NCBI GenBank assembly: GCA_021740625.1
Contig: JAIOZK010000010.1
Coordinates: 62,001 to 126,000 of the forward strand
DNA from: Bacteroidales bacterium
GTDB taxonomy: Bacteria > Bacteroidota > Bacteroidia > Bacteroidales > JAIOZK01
Reading direction: 5' to 3'
Length of the DNA: 64,000 nucleotides
A program made the position numbers and the translations under genes. The notes under the pieces were generated by a model. The model saw nothing but the letters and a program-made list of their open reading frames with translations, was not told where the DNA came from and ran no database searches. This document shows, one piece after another, positions 47,942 through 56,699 of the stretch. Numbering within the stretch: the first letter of the stretch is position 1; every line of letters begins with the position of its first letter.

Positions 47942-48762
47942 CCGATTTTCTGAAAAGATCGATTAGTGGGATTATCTTTGTGGGTGTGTTGACTGCATCT
48001 GTTTTCTGGAGCCAGTTCGCACTTATTATATTATTTCTATTGATTTCCGTGCTTGGATTGCATGAGTATTTCAATTTTTTCCCAAAAATCGACAAGACAA
48101 AACCATTCAGGCTGATCAGTTTTGCCGTCGGGATACTGAGCTATTTGATCATCAGCTTGCAAGCCACACCTTATGTTCCAGCAGTTTTTCTGGTGATCAT
48201 TCCACTACTTTTTGTCCTTTTGATAATGACGTTTTTGTTTTCTCATGGAAGTAAACCAGTGATAAACGCTGTAATAAGCATTGCAGGGATCATTTATGTG
48301 AGCATGCCTTTTGCCCTGATGACCTTGATTGGGAAGCCGGGTATTAGCACCGGGGATTACCAGCCCTGGAGCATCATGGGGTATTTTATACTGATGTGGG
48401 TATATGATGTGTTTGCATATCTGACAGGATCGCTGTTTGGTAAACACTCACTTTATCCATCCGTGTCGCCCGGCAAATCTTGGGAAGGTGTGATCGGAGG
48501 ACTTGTTTTTACGTTGATCGCTGCATATCCCGTCTATCTTTTATCGGGTGAATTTAATTTGTTTCACTGGGCCGTTATTGCTGTAATTATTGTTACTTTT
48601 GGCACCCTTGGAGATTTGACCGAGTCCAGGCTGAAAAGACAGGCAAATGTCAAGGATTCTGGGCATATCCTGCCGGGACATGGCGGAGTGCTCGACAGAT
48701 TTGACGGGGTATTGTTTAATGCTCCAGCAGTCTTGTGTTATATTTTAATTTTTGCAGCATGA
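47938..48762 (+). CDS. cdsA: Phosphatidate cytidylyltransferase CdsA
   Basis: The protein has 274 residues and about seven helices. The C-terminal CDS signature is KRQANVKDSGHILPGHGGVL, followed by DRFDGVLFNAP, which has the metal-binding Asp. It makes CDP-diacylglycerol from phosphatidate and CTP at the inner membrane. The start is TTG at 47938-47940 inside the DUF2007 stop region; no better ATG is found upstream of MTDFLKRSISGIIF. It overlaps psd by 4 nt. Confidence 0.92.
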   Translation: MTDFLKRSISGIIFVGVLTASVFWSQFALIILFLLISVLGLHEYFNFFPKIDKTKPFRLISFAVGILSYLIISLQATPYVPAVFLVIIPLLFVLLIMTFLFSHGSKPVINAVISIAGIIYVSMPFALMTLIGKPGISTGDYQPWSIMGYFILMWVYDVFAYLTGSLFGKHSLYPSVSPGKSWEGVIGGLVFTLIAAYPVYLLSGEFNLFHWAVIAVIIVTFGTLGDLTESRLKRQANVKDSGHILPGHGGVLDRFDGVLFNAPAVLCYILIFAA

Positions 48763-49424
48763 GAATTCATCCGGCGGGAACCTGGCCAATCATAGTGATT
48801 TTTCTGTTGGTAGCAGGAATCTTGTATGTTCTGAACCTGGTCTATCCGGTACAATCCCATATCCATTATTTCCTGTATTTCGTCGCTGTGGTTTTCCTTT
48901 TCCTCGTTGTCAGGTTTTTCAGGCGACCGGATAGGAAGCTGGTGAAAAATGATAACTTTGTTTACAGTGCTGCAGATGGTCATATTGTTGCCGTTGAGGA
49001 GGTTTATGAAAAGGAATACTTTAATGAAAAACGACTACAGGTGTCTGTTTTTATGTCACTCGTGAATGCTCATGTTAACTGGTTTTCCATTTCAGGTAAG
49101 ATTAAATACAATCATCATAAGAAGGGGCGTTTTTATGCTGCATATCTTCCGAAATCTTCCGAAGAAAATGAACGAAATTCCATTGTGGTAGAAGATCGCA
49201 AAGGTCGCGAGATCATGATCAGGCAAATTGCGGGAGTCGCTGCCAGGAGGATCATCACAAAGGCCAGGGTAGGGGATGATGCTGTTCAGGGAGATGAACT
49301 GGGTATGATACGTTTCGGCTCCCGGGTTGATCACTTCCTGCCACCCGACTCCAAAGTGCTGGTCAAGATCAACCAGGAAGTGAGGGGGAAGATCACGGTG
49401 CTGGCTGAGCTTGAGGACAAATAG
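48759..49424 (+). CDS. psd: Phosphatidylserine decarboxylase-related protein (short form)
   Basis: The protein has 221 residues, with ATG 48759-48761 overlapping the cdsA stop (ATGA). One or two N-terminal helices (TWPIIVIFLLVAGILYVLNL) are followed by the catalytic domain (VYSAADGHIVAVEEVYE, FMSLVNAHVNWFSISG, GVAARRIITKARVGDDAVQG). The self-cleavage site is in IRFGSRVDHFLP, where the Ser becomes the pyruvoyl group (the usual LGST reads FGSR). It makes phosphatidylethanolamine from phosphatidylserine. Confidence 0.9.
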   Translation: MRIHPAGTWPIIVIFLLVAGILYVLNLVYPVQSHIHYFLYFVAVVFLFLVVRFFRRPDRKLVKNDNFVYSAADGHIVAVEEVYEKEYFNEKRLQVSVFMSLVNAHVNWFSISGKIKYNHHKKGRFYAAYLPKSSEENERNSIVVEDRKGREIMIRQIAGVAARRIITKARVGDDAVQGDELGMIRFGSRVDHFLPPDSKVLVKINQEVRGKITVLAELEDK

Positions 49425-49477
49425 TAGCAGTTGCAGTAAGTAGCAGCAAATCCTTGCTTCATTCCTTTTGCCTTATA

Positions 49478-50185
49478 TTATAGTAGCTCCCGTAGTCCTT
49501 GAAGATCAGCAACTTCAAACGTGGGAACCAGTTCATGATCAATTCCTGCGTGATTCACCAGCAACTGGTCCATCTCGATGTTTTTTGCACCCTGGATATC
49601 AACATCGATATCGTCGCCAATCATCAATGATTCGGATAAATTTGCACCTGTTTTATCGAGGGCATATTCAAAGATTCTTTTTTCCGGCTTCTTTGCACCC
49701 GCTTCTTCAGATGTAATGATCTGTGTAAAATATTTCCGTAAATCCCCGGCAGTAAGTTTTGTTTGTTGCACTTCAACAAAACCATTGGTGATCACATGAA
49801 GATAATAGTGGTCTTTCAGATATGACAGTATTTCATGGGTGTAAGGGAATAAATTAACTTTCAGGGGGCTTCTTTCGATATAATGTATACTGATCCGGGT
49901 TGCAAGTTCTATATCGTCGATGTTAAAATCATGCAATGTGATTTCCCAGCGTTGCAAAGACAGTATCTCTTTTTTGATCTCCCCCCTGCGGTAATATCGC
50001 CACAACATATCATTGTTTTTCCTGTATTGTGAAACGAATTCGGCAAATGAGTCAATGCCTTTTTCCTTCAACTGATAATCATCGAAAATTTCTTCAAAGG
50101 TCTGGAAAGCACTTTTGTCGAAATCCCATAAAGTCCGGTCCAGGTCAAAAAAGATATGCTTGTATTTTTTCTTTTTTCCTTTCAT
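49478..50185 (-). CDS. HAD-superfamily nucleotidase, YjjG type
   Basis: The protein has 235 residues, with ATG 50183-50185 (MKGKKKKYKH). The HAD motif I is FFDLDRTLWDFDKSAF, motif II/III regions include VITNGFVEVQQTKL and EEAGAKKPEKRIFEYALDK, and motif IV is MIGDDIDVDIQGAKN. YjjG members dephosphorylate 5'-nucleotides, including non-canonical pyrimidines, and help avoid their misuse. It is a lone gene between two plus-strand clusters. A -7-like TACTTTTG is at 50196-50203 on the minus strand. Confidence 0.88.
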   Translation of the reverse strand: MKGKKKKYKHIFFDLDRTLWDFDKSAFQTFEEIFDDYQLKEKGIDSFAEFVSQYRKNNDMLWRYYRRGEIKKEILSLQRWEITLHDFNIDDIELATRISIHYIERSPLKVNLFPYTHEILSYLKDHYYLHVITNGFVEVQQTKLTAGDLRKYFTQIITSEEAGAKKPEKRIFEYALDKTGANLSESLMIGDDIDVDIQGAKNIEMDQLLVNHAGIDHELVPTFEVADLQGLRELL

Positions 50186-50299
50186 AGCAAGGTGGCAAAA
50201 GTACAAATAAGCCTGTAATAATTGTTAAAAAACTTGACATCGCATCAAAAATATATTAGTATTGTGATATCAAAATGATATTATATTAAATAAAAAATT

Positions 50300-51166
50300 A
50301 TGAAAAACGAAAACATTTATTCAGCGGGTTCAGGATATCTTGCCTTATTTATTATCCTGACTTTGATTGCCATTTCAGTGCTGGGCATCATATTCATTAA
50401 AATGATCCTGGCCATTGTATTATTCATCGTTCTGCTGGCTGTCACTCTTTTCTGCGTTGCCGGCTTTGTGATAGTAAATCCGAACGAATCCAGTGTGCTC
50501 GTGCTTTTCGGAGCATACAAAGGAACCATTAAGAAAAACGGTTTTTTCTGGGTTAATCCCTTTTTTACCAAACGAAAAATTTCGCTCAGGGCCAGAAACT
50601 TGGACAGTGAAGCATTGAAAGTGAATGACAAAATGGGAAATCCTGTAATGATCGGTATCGTGCTGGTATGGAAAGTGGAAAACACTTACAAGGCTGCTTT
50701 CGAAGTGGATGAGTTTACGCATTTTGTTGATATTCAGACAGAATCTGCCGTCAGGAAAATTGCAGGTCATTATCCATACGATAACCTTGAAGATGAGGAT
50801 GCAGATGTTACTTTACGTTCGGGGGTGGAAGAGGTAAATGAAGAACTGGAGAAGGAAATTGCCGAAAGACTGGAGATTGCCGGTATCCATGTGATAGAGG
50901 CCAGGATCAATTACCTTGCTTACGCCTCGGAAATCGCAGGTGCCATGTTGCGTCGCCAGCAGGCCACAGCCATTGTTGCTGCCCGTAAGAAGATCGTTGA
51001 AGGAGCTGTTGGCATGGTAGAGATGGCTTTGGAGGAGTTGTCACATAAAGAGATTATCGTGCTTGATGAAGAACAAAAAGCGACCATGGTCAGTAACCTG
51101 ATGGTTGTGTTGTGTGCTGATAAAGATCCGACACCGGTTCTTAATACAGGTACTTTACATCAGTAA
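50300..51166 (+). CDS. SPFH (band 7/stomatin-like) membrane protein
   Basis: The protein has 288 residues. A long hydrophobic N terminus (about 15-60, ALFIILTLIAISVLGIIFIK and more) is followed by the SPFH domain with NPNESSVLVLFGAYKGTIKK and IGIVLVWKVENTYKAAFEVD. The C-terminal helical part contains GVEEVNEELEKEIAERLEIAGIHVIEA-type coiled coil and YASEIAGAMLRRQQATAIVA. It probably forms oligomers on the inner membrane. It heads a small cluster with an RHH protein and a protein of unknown function. Confidence 0.88.
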   Translation: MKNENIYSAGSGYLALFIILTLIAISVLGIIFIKMILAIVLFIVLLAVTLFCVAGFVIVNPNESSVLVLFGAYKGTIKKNGFFWVNPFFTKRKISLRARNLDSEALKVNDKMGNPVMIGIVLVWKVENTYKAAFEVDEFTHFVDIQTESAVRKIAGHYPYDNLEDEDADVTLRSGVEEVNEELEKEIAERLEIAGIHVIEARINYLAYASEIAGAMLRRQQATAIVAARKKIVEGAVGMVEMALEELSHKEIIVLDEEQKATMVSNLMVVLCADKDPTPVLNTGTLHQ

Positions 51167-51210
51167 AGGAATATTATGATTGAGACTGTCTTAAAAACAA
51201 TAAAACACTA

Positions 51211-51312
51211 AACCGCAATGACCGCAAAGACTTATGCTATGGACGCTAAATTGCTCTTTATGTTTAGTTTATCTTTGGCGAACTTTGCTAAAACTTTGCT
51301 GGCGTTGCGGTT
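51211..51312. repeat. 102-bp nested fold-back element (copy B)
   Basis: The outer arms AACCGCAA (51211-51218) and TTGCGGTT (51305-51312) enclose GCAAAG and CTTTGC pairs. It has the same length as copy A at 25062-25163 and similar ACCGCAAAGA-type blocks. It lies between the SPFH gene and the RHH gene. Confidence 0.6.
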
Positions 51313-51354
51313 AAAATGACTTTTGGGGCAGTCAGAATAAATCAATCTGGCGAT

Positions 51355-51540
51355 ATGGCAAAGAAGAAAACATTTGTATTGAGGATCAATCCTGAAGTAT
51401 TCAGGGAGCTTGAGAAATGGGCCGTGGATGAAATTCGCAGCACCAACGGGCAAGTGGAATGGATTATCTCGAAAGCATTGAAGGAAGCCAGGAGATATCC
51501 AAAGAATGAATCAGGGAAGGGTGAAAAAGAAAAATCATGA
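51355..51540 (+). CDS. Arc-like ribbon-helix-helix DNA-binding protein
   Basis: The protein has 61 residues. ATG at 51355 gives MAKKKTFVLRINPEVFRELE, the ribbon strand (FVLRI) and first helix of an RHH domain, then NGQVEWIISKALKEARR for the second helix. RHH proteins of this size are often antitoxins or repressors. Its stop overlaps the next gene (ATGA), so a two-gene unit is likely, but the downstream product does not look like a known toxin. The SPFH gene upstream is separated by about 190 nt containing the fold-back repeat. Confidence 0.8.
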   Translation: MAKKKTFVLRINPEVFRELEKWAVDEIRSTNGQVEWIISKALKEARRYPKNESGKGEKEKS

Positions 51541-51905
51541 CGAATTATGTTAACCAATTGAAAAAGCTGGCCGGTGAGATGGGTCTCAAACTGCAAGGAT
51601 ATGACACGAAGACCTTCCGTGGCAACTACCGCAAAAAATTTTATTTAATCGAACGCGATGATAAGAATCCCATCGTATACCTGTTCGCTGATCCGGGTGG
51701 AAATAAAATATACAGTGGACTGGCCATCCCCCTTAATCTTAAATATAATTTGCAATTAAGCATTTCGCCCGAATTCCTTCCCGGCTGCTTAAGCCTGTTA
51801 TTTTTAGATGGATGGAGAATTGACAAGGAAATCCTTCTTGATGCAAAGCGCATATTACTCACAGCATGTGAGTACTTACTACATCGCAGGTTTGTAAATC
51901 CCTAA
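51537..51905 (+). CDS. Protein of unknown function coupled to the RHH protein
   Basis: The protein has 122 residues with a mixed alpha/beta pattern (NYRKKFYLIERDDKNPIVYL, SGLAIPLNLKYNLQLSISPE). No signal peptide or membrane helix is seen. The end is basic/aromatic (HRRFVNP). It overlaps the RHH gene by 4 nt (ATGA) and is followed by a terminator, so the pair is probably one transcript. Function is unknown; a nuclease-like or toxin role is possible but not supported by a motif. Confidence 0.7.
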   Translation: MTNYVNQLKKLAGEMGLKLQGYDTKTFRGNYRKKFYLIERDDKNPIVYLFADPGGNKIYSGLAIPLNLKYNLQLSISPEFLPGCLSLLFLDGWRIDKEILLDAKRILLTACEYLLHRRFVNP

Positions 51906-51906
51906 T

Positions 51907-51943
51907 AAAAAAAGCCATATTCATAGCTGAATATGGCTTTTGC
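51907..51943. terminator. Bidirectional Rho-independent terminator
   Basis: AAAGCCATATTCA (51911-51923) is exactly inverted at 51928-51940 with a 4-nt loop, flanked by A and T runs. It serves the convergent unknown gene and the T9SS gene. Confidence 0.9.
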
Positions 51944-51958
51944 ATAAATAAGATAAGT

Positions 51959-54157
51959 TTATTCAACGATCAGTTTCCTTGTTTCTATTCCATTGTTCGT
52001 TTTTGCTTTCAACAAATAAACGCCTGTTTTAAGGCCCTGGATATCCATTTGTATTTCTTTTCCATTTACTTGCTGATCCAGAACAAGCTGTCCGAGGCTG
52101 TTGTATACAAATACCTGTTTGATGTTGCTGTTACTGTTGAGGTAGAAGTTATCCTTTACAGGATTCGGGAATATGGTAAGATCTAAAACTTCTGCAGAAA
52201 CTTCTTCCTTACCAACCCAGGTTAACTGTTCAAAGCATACATCATCGATCCAGAACATGGGTGAGGAATTGCCCTCCCAGGCATAAACATTCATACTGCC
52301 CAGTGTTAAAGCACCCGGATCGCCGAATGTACCGAGTGTCCACTGCCATGTGTGCAGGAGGTCATCATCTATGTAAATTTCTGCCAGGTCGTTGTCGAGA
52401 TCTACGGTCATTTCAATGAAATACCATACATCGAAATCATAATTGAATGTTGCTGCACCTTCACCTCCGGCATCCAGGGTAGCAACACCATCGTTTTCAA
52501 ACATCATCTGCATACCCCATTCAACACCGGGTACGATGTCTTTCTGAAGGTTGAAATAACCTGTATGCCCGTCGGCTACCATGATCCAAAATGAAATTGA
52601 ATAAGAATTTTCTGTCAGGTTCTGGTAACTGAATGGACGAACCAGGTCGGATGTACCTTCAATCAGCACGGATGTATAAGGATCTGTCCAGTCAATCATG
52701 GCATCTTCGGAAGAACCGGGGTCTTCGCTCCAGGTTGTCCAGAAGGGTGACTGAAGTCCAAGATACTCTCCCACAATATACTCTTCAAAGAGTTCACAGC
52801 CGTCATCTTCATAATAGTAAATATTGTCGAAGTAAAAACCTACATCATCGCCGGTTGGTGCTGCGGCAAAAATATCCATGGCACCCAATTGGTTCATTCC
52901 GGGATCGCCTGTGGATTGCATGCTCCATTGCCAGTCGAAAACATACTCATCATTTACCAGATATGTAGCATGATCGATGTCCAGGTCAATTTCAACCCGA
53001 GCATTGAACCATTCGCCGTTCGGGTAGTTGAATACCGTGGGATTACCATCATTGGCAGCATAGAGTTCACCTGTACCATCCGAAGCAAAATAAACTTCCA
53101 TGGCCCATTCCGAATTCTGACCGTCAAATAAATGCAGCAGGTTGTAATAACCTCCCATACCTTCTTCTACCATAATATCCATACTAACAATGTATTTTCC
53201 TTCTGTTTTATTTCCAAAAGGAAGGATGAGGTCGGTTGTGGATCCTTCGATTTTTACTGATTGTGTACCGCTGTATGCCGCTTCATCTACGATCATGGCA
53301 TCTTCACCTGATCCGGGGCTGCCGCTCCAGGTTGTCCAGAAAGGAGATTGCAGTGCCAGGTAATCATCAACAGTATAATCTTCGAAGGGATCGAAATAAG
53401 GAGGAATATTCAATCCTGCCAGCCAGTCAACGATCTCCGCCAGTACCTGTGTCTGCATGTCAGGATCTGTAATTGCGGCAAAGGAAACCGTGGTAAAAAC
53501 TGTCTTGAATGCATCCCACTCAAACTGGATTCCACCTACTCCTTCTGGTGTTGGCATGGTAACGATAAATGCATCATCACCGTCATGATCCAGGATCTCG
53601 TCGATGTAAAGGCCTTCCCTTCCTGAGGTAAAGATATCCTGTACATCAAATGTATATCCACCGATCACGTTTGCACCGTCAATGGTTCCCATATCGGGTG
53701 AGAAAACACCCCAGTTGTCCTGGGCTACTTCTACCACACCGAGATAATCATAGGGGAAATCTCCGGGCCCCAGTGTTCCGGCAGCCGGGAATTTGTCGTA
53801 CAAATAATCCTGGCCGGAGAAAAACAAGGTTCCACCATCGTCAAGATAATCTCTCAGATTCGCTTCATCGTTGGCCGTCATGGTCTGATCATCACTCCAT
53901 ACTTCCCCGGTATACCAAATGATCACATCATGATCCATCATGGTTGTAAGATCAGGTCCGTCATCGGCACCGTCCATTACTTCATAATAGGTGTAGTTGT
54001 AAGCGTTGGCGTCCAGAGCTGCCTCATAATAAGGCCAGCAATCCGTAAAATCCGCTGTCCATGCACTACCGTCACGGTCAACGACAAGAATGTTCTGTCC
54101 AATACCTGTTAAAATAAAAACAAGTATGAACGAGATTAAGAAAGTAAACTTTTTCAT
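51959..54157 (-). CDS. T9SS-secreted protein with two repeated WTTWS domains
   Basis: The protein has 732 residues, with ATG 54155-54157. A signal peptide (KKFTFLISFILVFILTGIGQ) is followed by a domain of about 230 residues with the shape of a gliding- or DUF4350-type glutamine-amidotransferase-like fold (DHDVIIWYTGEVWSDDQ, DDGGTLFFSGQDYLYDK). Two copies of an about 190-residue domain follow, beginning YTVDDYLALQSPFWTTWSG (about 254) and EEYIVGEYLGLQSPFWTTWS (about 451). The C-terminal sorting domain is LTIFPNPVKDNFYLNSNSN...GLKTGVYLLKAK. It should be exported through the type IX system and attached to the cell surface or released. Confidence 0.85.
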   Translation of the reverse strand: MKKFTFLISFILVFILTGIGQNILVVDRDGSAWTADFTDCWPYYEAALDANAYNYTYYEVMDGADDGPDLTTMMDHDVIIWYTGEVWSDDQTMTANDEANLRDYLDDGGTLFFSGQDYLYDKFPAAGTLGPGDFPYDYLGVVEVAQDNWGVFSPDMGTIDGANVIGGYTFDVQDIFTSGREGLYIDEILDHDGDDAFIVTMPTPEGVGGIQFEWDAFKTVFTTVSFAAITDPDMQTQVLAEIVDWLAGLNIPPYFDPFEDYTVDDYLALQSPFWTTWSGSPGSGEDAMIVDEAAYSGTQSVKIEGSTTDLILPFGNKTEGKYIVSMDIMVEEGMGGYYNLLHLFDGQNSEWAMEVYFASDGTGELYAANDGNPTVFNYPNGEWFNARVEIDLDIDHATYLVNDEYVFDWQWSMQSTGDPGMNQLGAMDIFAAAPTGDDVGFYFDNIYYYEDDGCELFEEYIVGEYLGLQSPFWTTWSEDPGSSEDAMIDWTDPYTSVLIEGTSDLVRPFSYQNLTENSYSISFWIMVADGHTGYFNLQKDIVPGVEWGMQMMFENDGVATLDAGGEGAATFNYDFDVWYFIEMTVDLDNDLAEIYIDDDLLHTWQWTLGTFGDPGALTLGSMNVYAWEGNSSPMFWIDDVCFEQLTWVGKEEVSAEVLDLTIFPNPVKDNFYLNSNSNIKQVFVYNSLGQLVLDQQVNGKEIQMDIQGLKTGVYLLKAKTNNGIETRKLIVE

Positions 54158-54304
54158 AAGATGTCTGTTTTGGTTATACTTAAGTTTAAAATTTGGTTTT
54201 GCACACACTAAGGAGCGTAAATATAATGAAATATTGAATTATAAGCAAATTTTGAAAAAATGTTGCTTATGAATCAGGAAAAGTGAAAAAGTGCAATTAT
54301 TGAA

Positions 54305-54341
54305 AAAAAAACTGGTATTTGTTGCAAATACCAGTTTTTTA
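54305..54341 (-). terminator. Rho-independent terminator after the second T9SS gene
   Basis: ACTGGTATTTG (54311-54321) is inverted at 54325-54335 with a 3-nt loop and flanked by A/T runs; the minus-strand T run follows the stem. Confidence 0.85.
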
Positions 54342-54404
54342 AAAGTTTACAGCTGCTCAATACAGCCTGTTATTCCTGTATTATGAGAGTATGTTCAAAT
54401 AATT

Positions 54405-56549
54405 TTATTTGATCATAAGTTTTTTACTCTGGATTCCCGCAGCTGTGTTGATCTGAACTACATAAACACCTTTGACAAAATCGAAGGTATTGATTCTGAA
54501 ATTTTCGGAACCCGGTTTTGCAAAGTAAACCATTTGACCAATTCCATTATATATCCTTACTTCATTGATGGCCTGTTCAGAAACAAGATTTACAATTTCT
54601 GTGGCCGGATTTGGGTATACCTTCAGTTTGCTTCCTGAAACAGGATTTTCTATTCCAGTTGGTGTTGTGAGTACGCACATTTCATCAAGCATGAAAATAA
54701 AAGCATCGAAAGATACACATTGTATGGCAACATACACATTCTGGTTATCGTAATCGGAGAGATCATAGGAATACTCTGTCCATTCAATCGGTGCCTCAAG
54801 ATAGTCATCTCCGTTGAGGATGGTGAAATCTTCGGGATCAATGCCGGTGGTTGAGATACCTACATTGAATCTTTCGAGTCCCCATTGATCTGTATAGGAT
54901 TTCGCGAAGAAATTCAGCATGGATTCTGTTCCGAGCGAGATCATGGGGGATATCAGCCAGTCATTATTGCCCTGTCCACCTTCAGGTATGGATGAGAAAC
55001 AGGCAGCGAATTTATCACCTTCATAAGGCTGAATTGCAGGGTCGTCTGTCAAGGGTGGATCCGTCTCATCTGGATTGAATGCTATGTATGCCATTGGTTC
55101 ACCAGCGTGTGGGAATGAAACATCTGTGATACCGTAAGTAGGCAATCCATCCACGTCAAGCAGTGTCCACGGATCGAAATTAATGGCGAAATCTTCGTAT
55201 TGTTCGAAATAGTTGCAGTTTCCTGCCGGTACGACATATTCATCGAAACAAACATCATCGAAATAGGCAATGTTGTCGGCCTCATCATTCCAGGCCCAGT
55301 AATTGGCACCGCCCAGGCTGATCAGGGATCCGTCGCCGCTCGCACCGAGATGCCATTCCCATGCAGCGATCATTTCACCATCTGCATAAAACTCTGCCCA
55401 GTCATTGTCCAGGTCAACGATTACTTCATTGAACAACCAGGTTTCTGGATCAAAATTGAATGTATATGGTGTTTCGCTTCCTGCATAAACTTCAGCAGTA
55501 CCATCCGGATAATAATACACTTCTATGCCCCACTCAACACCTGGTTCTGTGTCCTTTTGCAGGTTCCAGTAACCGGCTGCATCTGGAGCAACATTGATAT
55601 AATTGGAGTAGGAATATGCTCCTTCTGTAAGGCTTGCATCGGAGAACAACTGAACGAGGTCGGTAGATCCCGTCGATACAAATGAGTTTTCGGGGCTGTT
55701 GGAGACGACATTTGTTATCATGGCATCCTCATCCGATCCTGGGGTTCCGCTCCAGGTAGTCCACATGGGAAGTTCTTCTGCAACATATGAATCAACGGGC
55801 AGTTCATCAAAATTTTCACAAGCCGAAGGACCTGTTCCGGGATCAACAACGATATCGTCGATCATAAAGATGAAGGCATCATAAGAAACACATTGAATTG
55901 CTACGTAAATTTCCATCCCTGCATAGTCAGACAGGTCGAAGTTATATTCCGTCCAGGCCATGGGTGCTTCCAGGTAATCATCTCCTGAGATCACTTCAAA
56001 ATCTCCAGGATCGTTGCCTGTCGTTGAAACAGCTACATTAAACCTTTCCAGTCCCCATTGGTCGGTATAAGATCTGGCCCAGAAATTAATAAATGAACCG
56101 TCTTCAATGGTAATCTGGGGCGTCATCAGCCAGTCATCATTTCCCTGTCCGCCTTCGGGGATTGAAGAGAAACAGGCTCCGTATCTTTCACCGCTGTGCG
56201 GTTGAATTTCAGGATCATCCGAGAGGGGAGGATCCGTTTCATCAGGGTTGAAGCAGATAAAAGCCATGGGTTCTCCTGCATGGGGAAATGAAACATCGGT
56301 TATGCCGTAAGTTGGCAAACCATCCACATCCGCTGTTGTCCAGGGCGTGAACTCAAGGCTGAAATCTTCAACATCTTCGAAATTGATCTCGTAATCCGTG
56401 GCCCTGTAGATGCTCCTGATACTTTTTTCCTGCTCGGAAGCTTTGAGTTGCACTGGATCAGAGATTACTTTGGTTTTGGTGTTCAATGATTGACCAAACG
56501 TCATTGAAGCCATCAGCATCAATGATAATAAAATCGTAAAATTTCGCAT
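54405..56549 (-). CDS. T9SS-secreted protein with anchor-J-like domains around one WTTWS domain
   Basis: The protein has 714 residues. After a signal peptide (RNFTILLSLMLMASMTFGQ) two very similar choice-of-anchor J-like domains (about 45-235 and 450-640) share PWTTADVDGLPTYGITDVSF-type and RSYTDQWGLERFNVAVSTTG-type segments. Between them (about 240-448) is one copy of the WTTWS domain (YVAEELPMWTTWSGTPGSDE, VEWGIEVYYYPDGTAEVYAG). The C terminus is a sorting domain (LKVYPNPATEIVNLVSEQA...FVKGVYVVQINTA). The duplicated domains suggest recent internal duplication. It is probably a surface adhesin or carbohydrate-binding protein. Confidence 0.85.
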   Translation of the reverse strand: MRNFTILLSLMLMASMTFGQSLNTKTKVISDPVQLKASEQEKSIRSIYRATDYEINFEDVEDFSLEFTPWTTADVDGLPTYGITDVSFPHAGEPMAFICFNPDETDPPLSDDPEIQPHSGERYGACFSSIPEGGQGNDDWLMTPQITIEDGSFINFWARSYTDQWGLERFNVAVSTTGNDPGDFEVISGDDYLEAPMAWTEYNFDLSDYAGMEIYVAIQCVSYDAFIFMIDDIVVDPGTGPSACENFDELPVDSYVAEELPMWTTWSGTPGSDEDAMITNVVSNSPENSFVSTGSTDLVQLFSDASLTEGAYSYSNYINVAPDAAGYWNLQKDTEPGVEWGIEVYYYPDGTAEVYAGSETPYTFNFDPETWLFNEVIVDLDNDWAEFYADGEMIAAWEWHLGASGDGSLISLGGANYWAWNDEADNIAYFDDVCFDEYVVPAGNCNYFEQYEDFAINFDPWTLLDVDGLPTYGITDVSFPHAGEPMAYIAFNPDETDPPLTDDPAIQPYEGDKFAACFSSIPEGGQGNNDWLISPMISLGTESMLNFFAKSYTDQWGLERFNVGISTTGIDPEDFTILNGDDYLEAPIEWTEYSYDLSDYDNQNVYVAIQCVSFDAFIFMLDEMCVLTTPTGIENPVSGSKLKVYPNPATEIVNLVSEQAINEVRIYNGIGQMVYFAKPGSENFRINTFDFVKGVYVVQINTAAGIQSKKLMIK

Positions 56550-56646
56550 AGTGTGTAATTTTTAATGAATAAATAGAAAGTATAAGCCTAACAAATGTAG
56601 GATTTATTTATATAACAAGGCTAAAAATCTGCTTCATTGTAGGATA

Positions 56647-56680
56647 AAAAAAAAGAGGGCTTCTGTGAAGCCCTCTTTTT
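56647..56680 (-). terminator. Rho-independent terminator after the third T9SS gene
   Basis: AAGAGGGCTTC is inverted as GAAGCCCTCTT with a 3-nt loop (56653-56677); the minus-strand T run follows the stem. Confidence 0.9.
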
Positions 56681-56699
56681 CAGTAAAATTATATCATAT

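Noticed and set aside
51355-51905. Classical toxin-antitoxin pair
   Set aside because: The RHH protein and the ATGA overlap fit, but the second protein has no known toxin motif, so it is kept as unknown.
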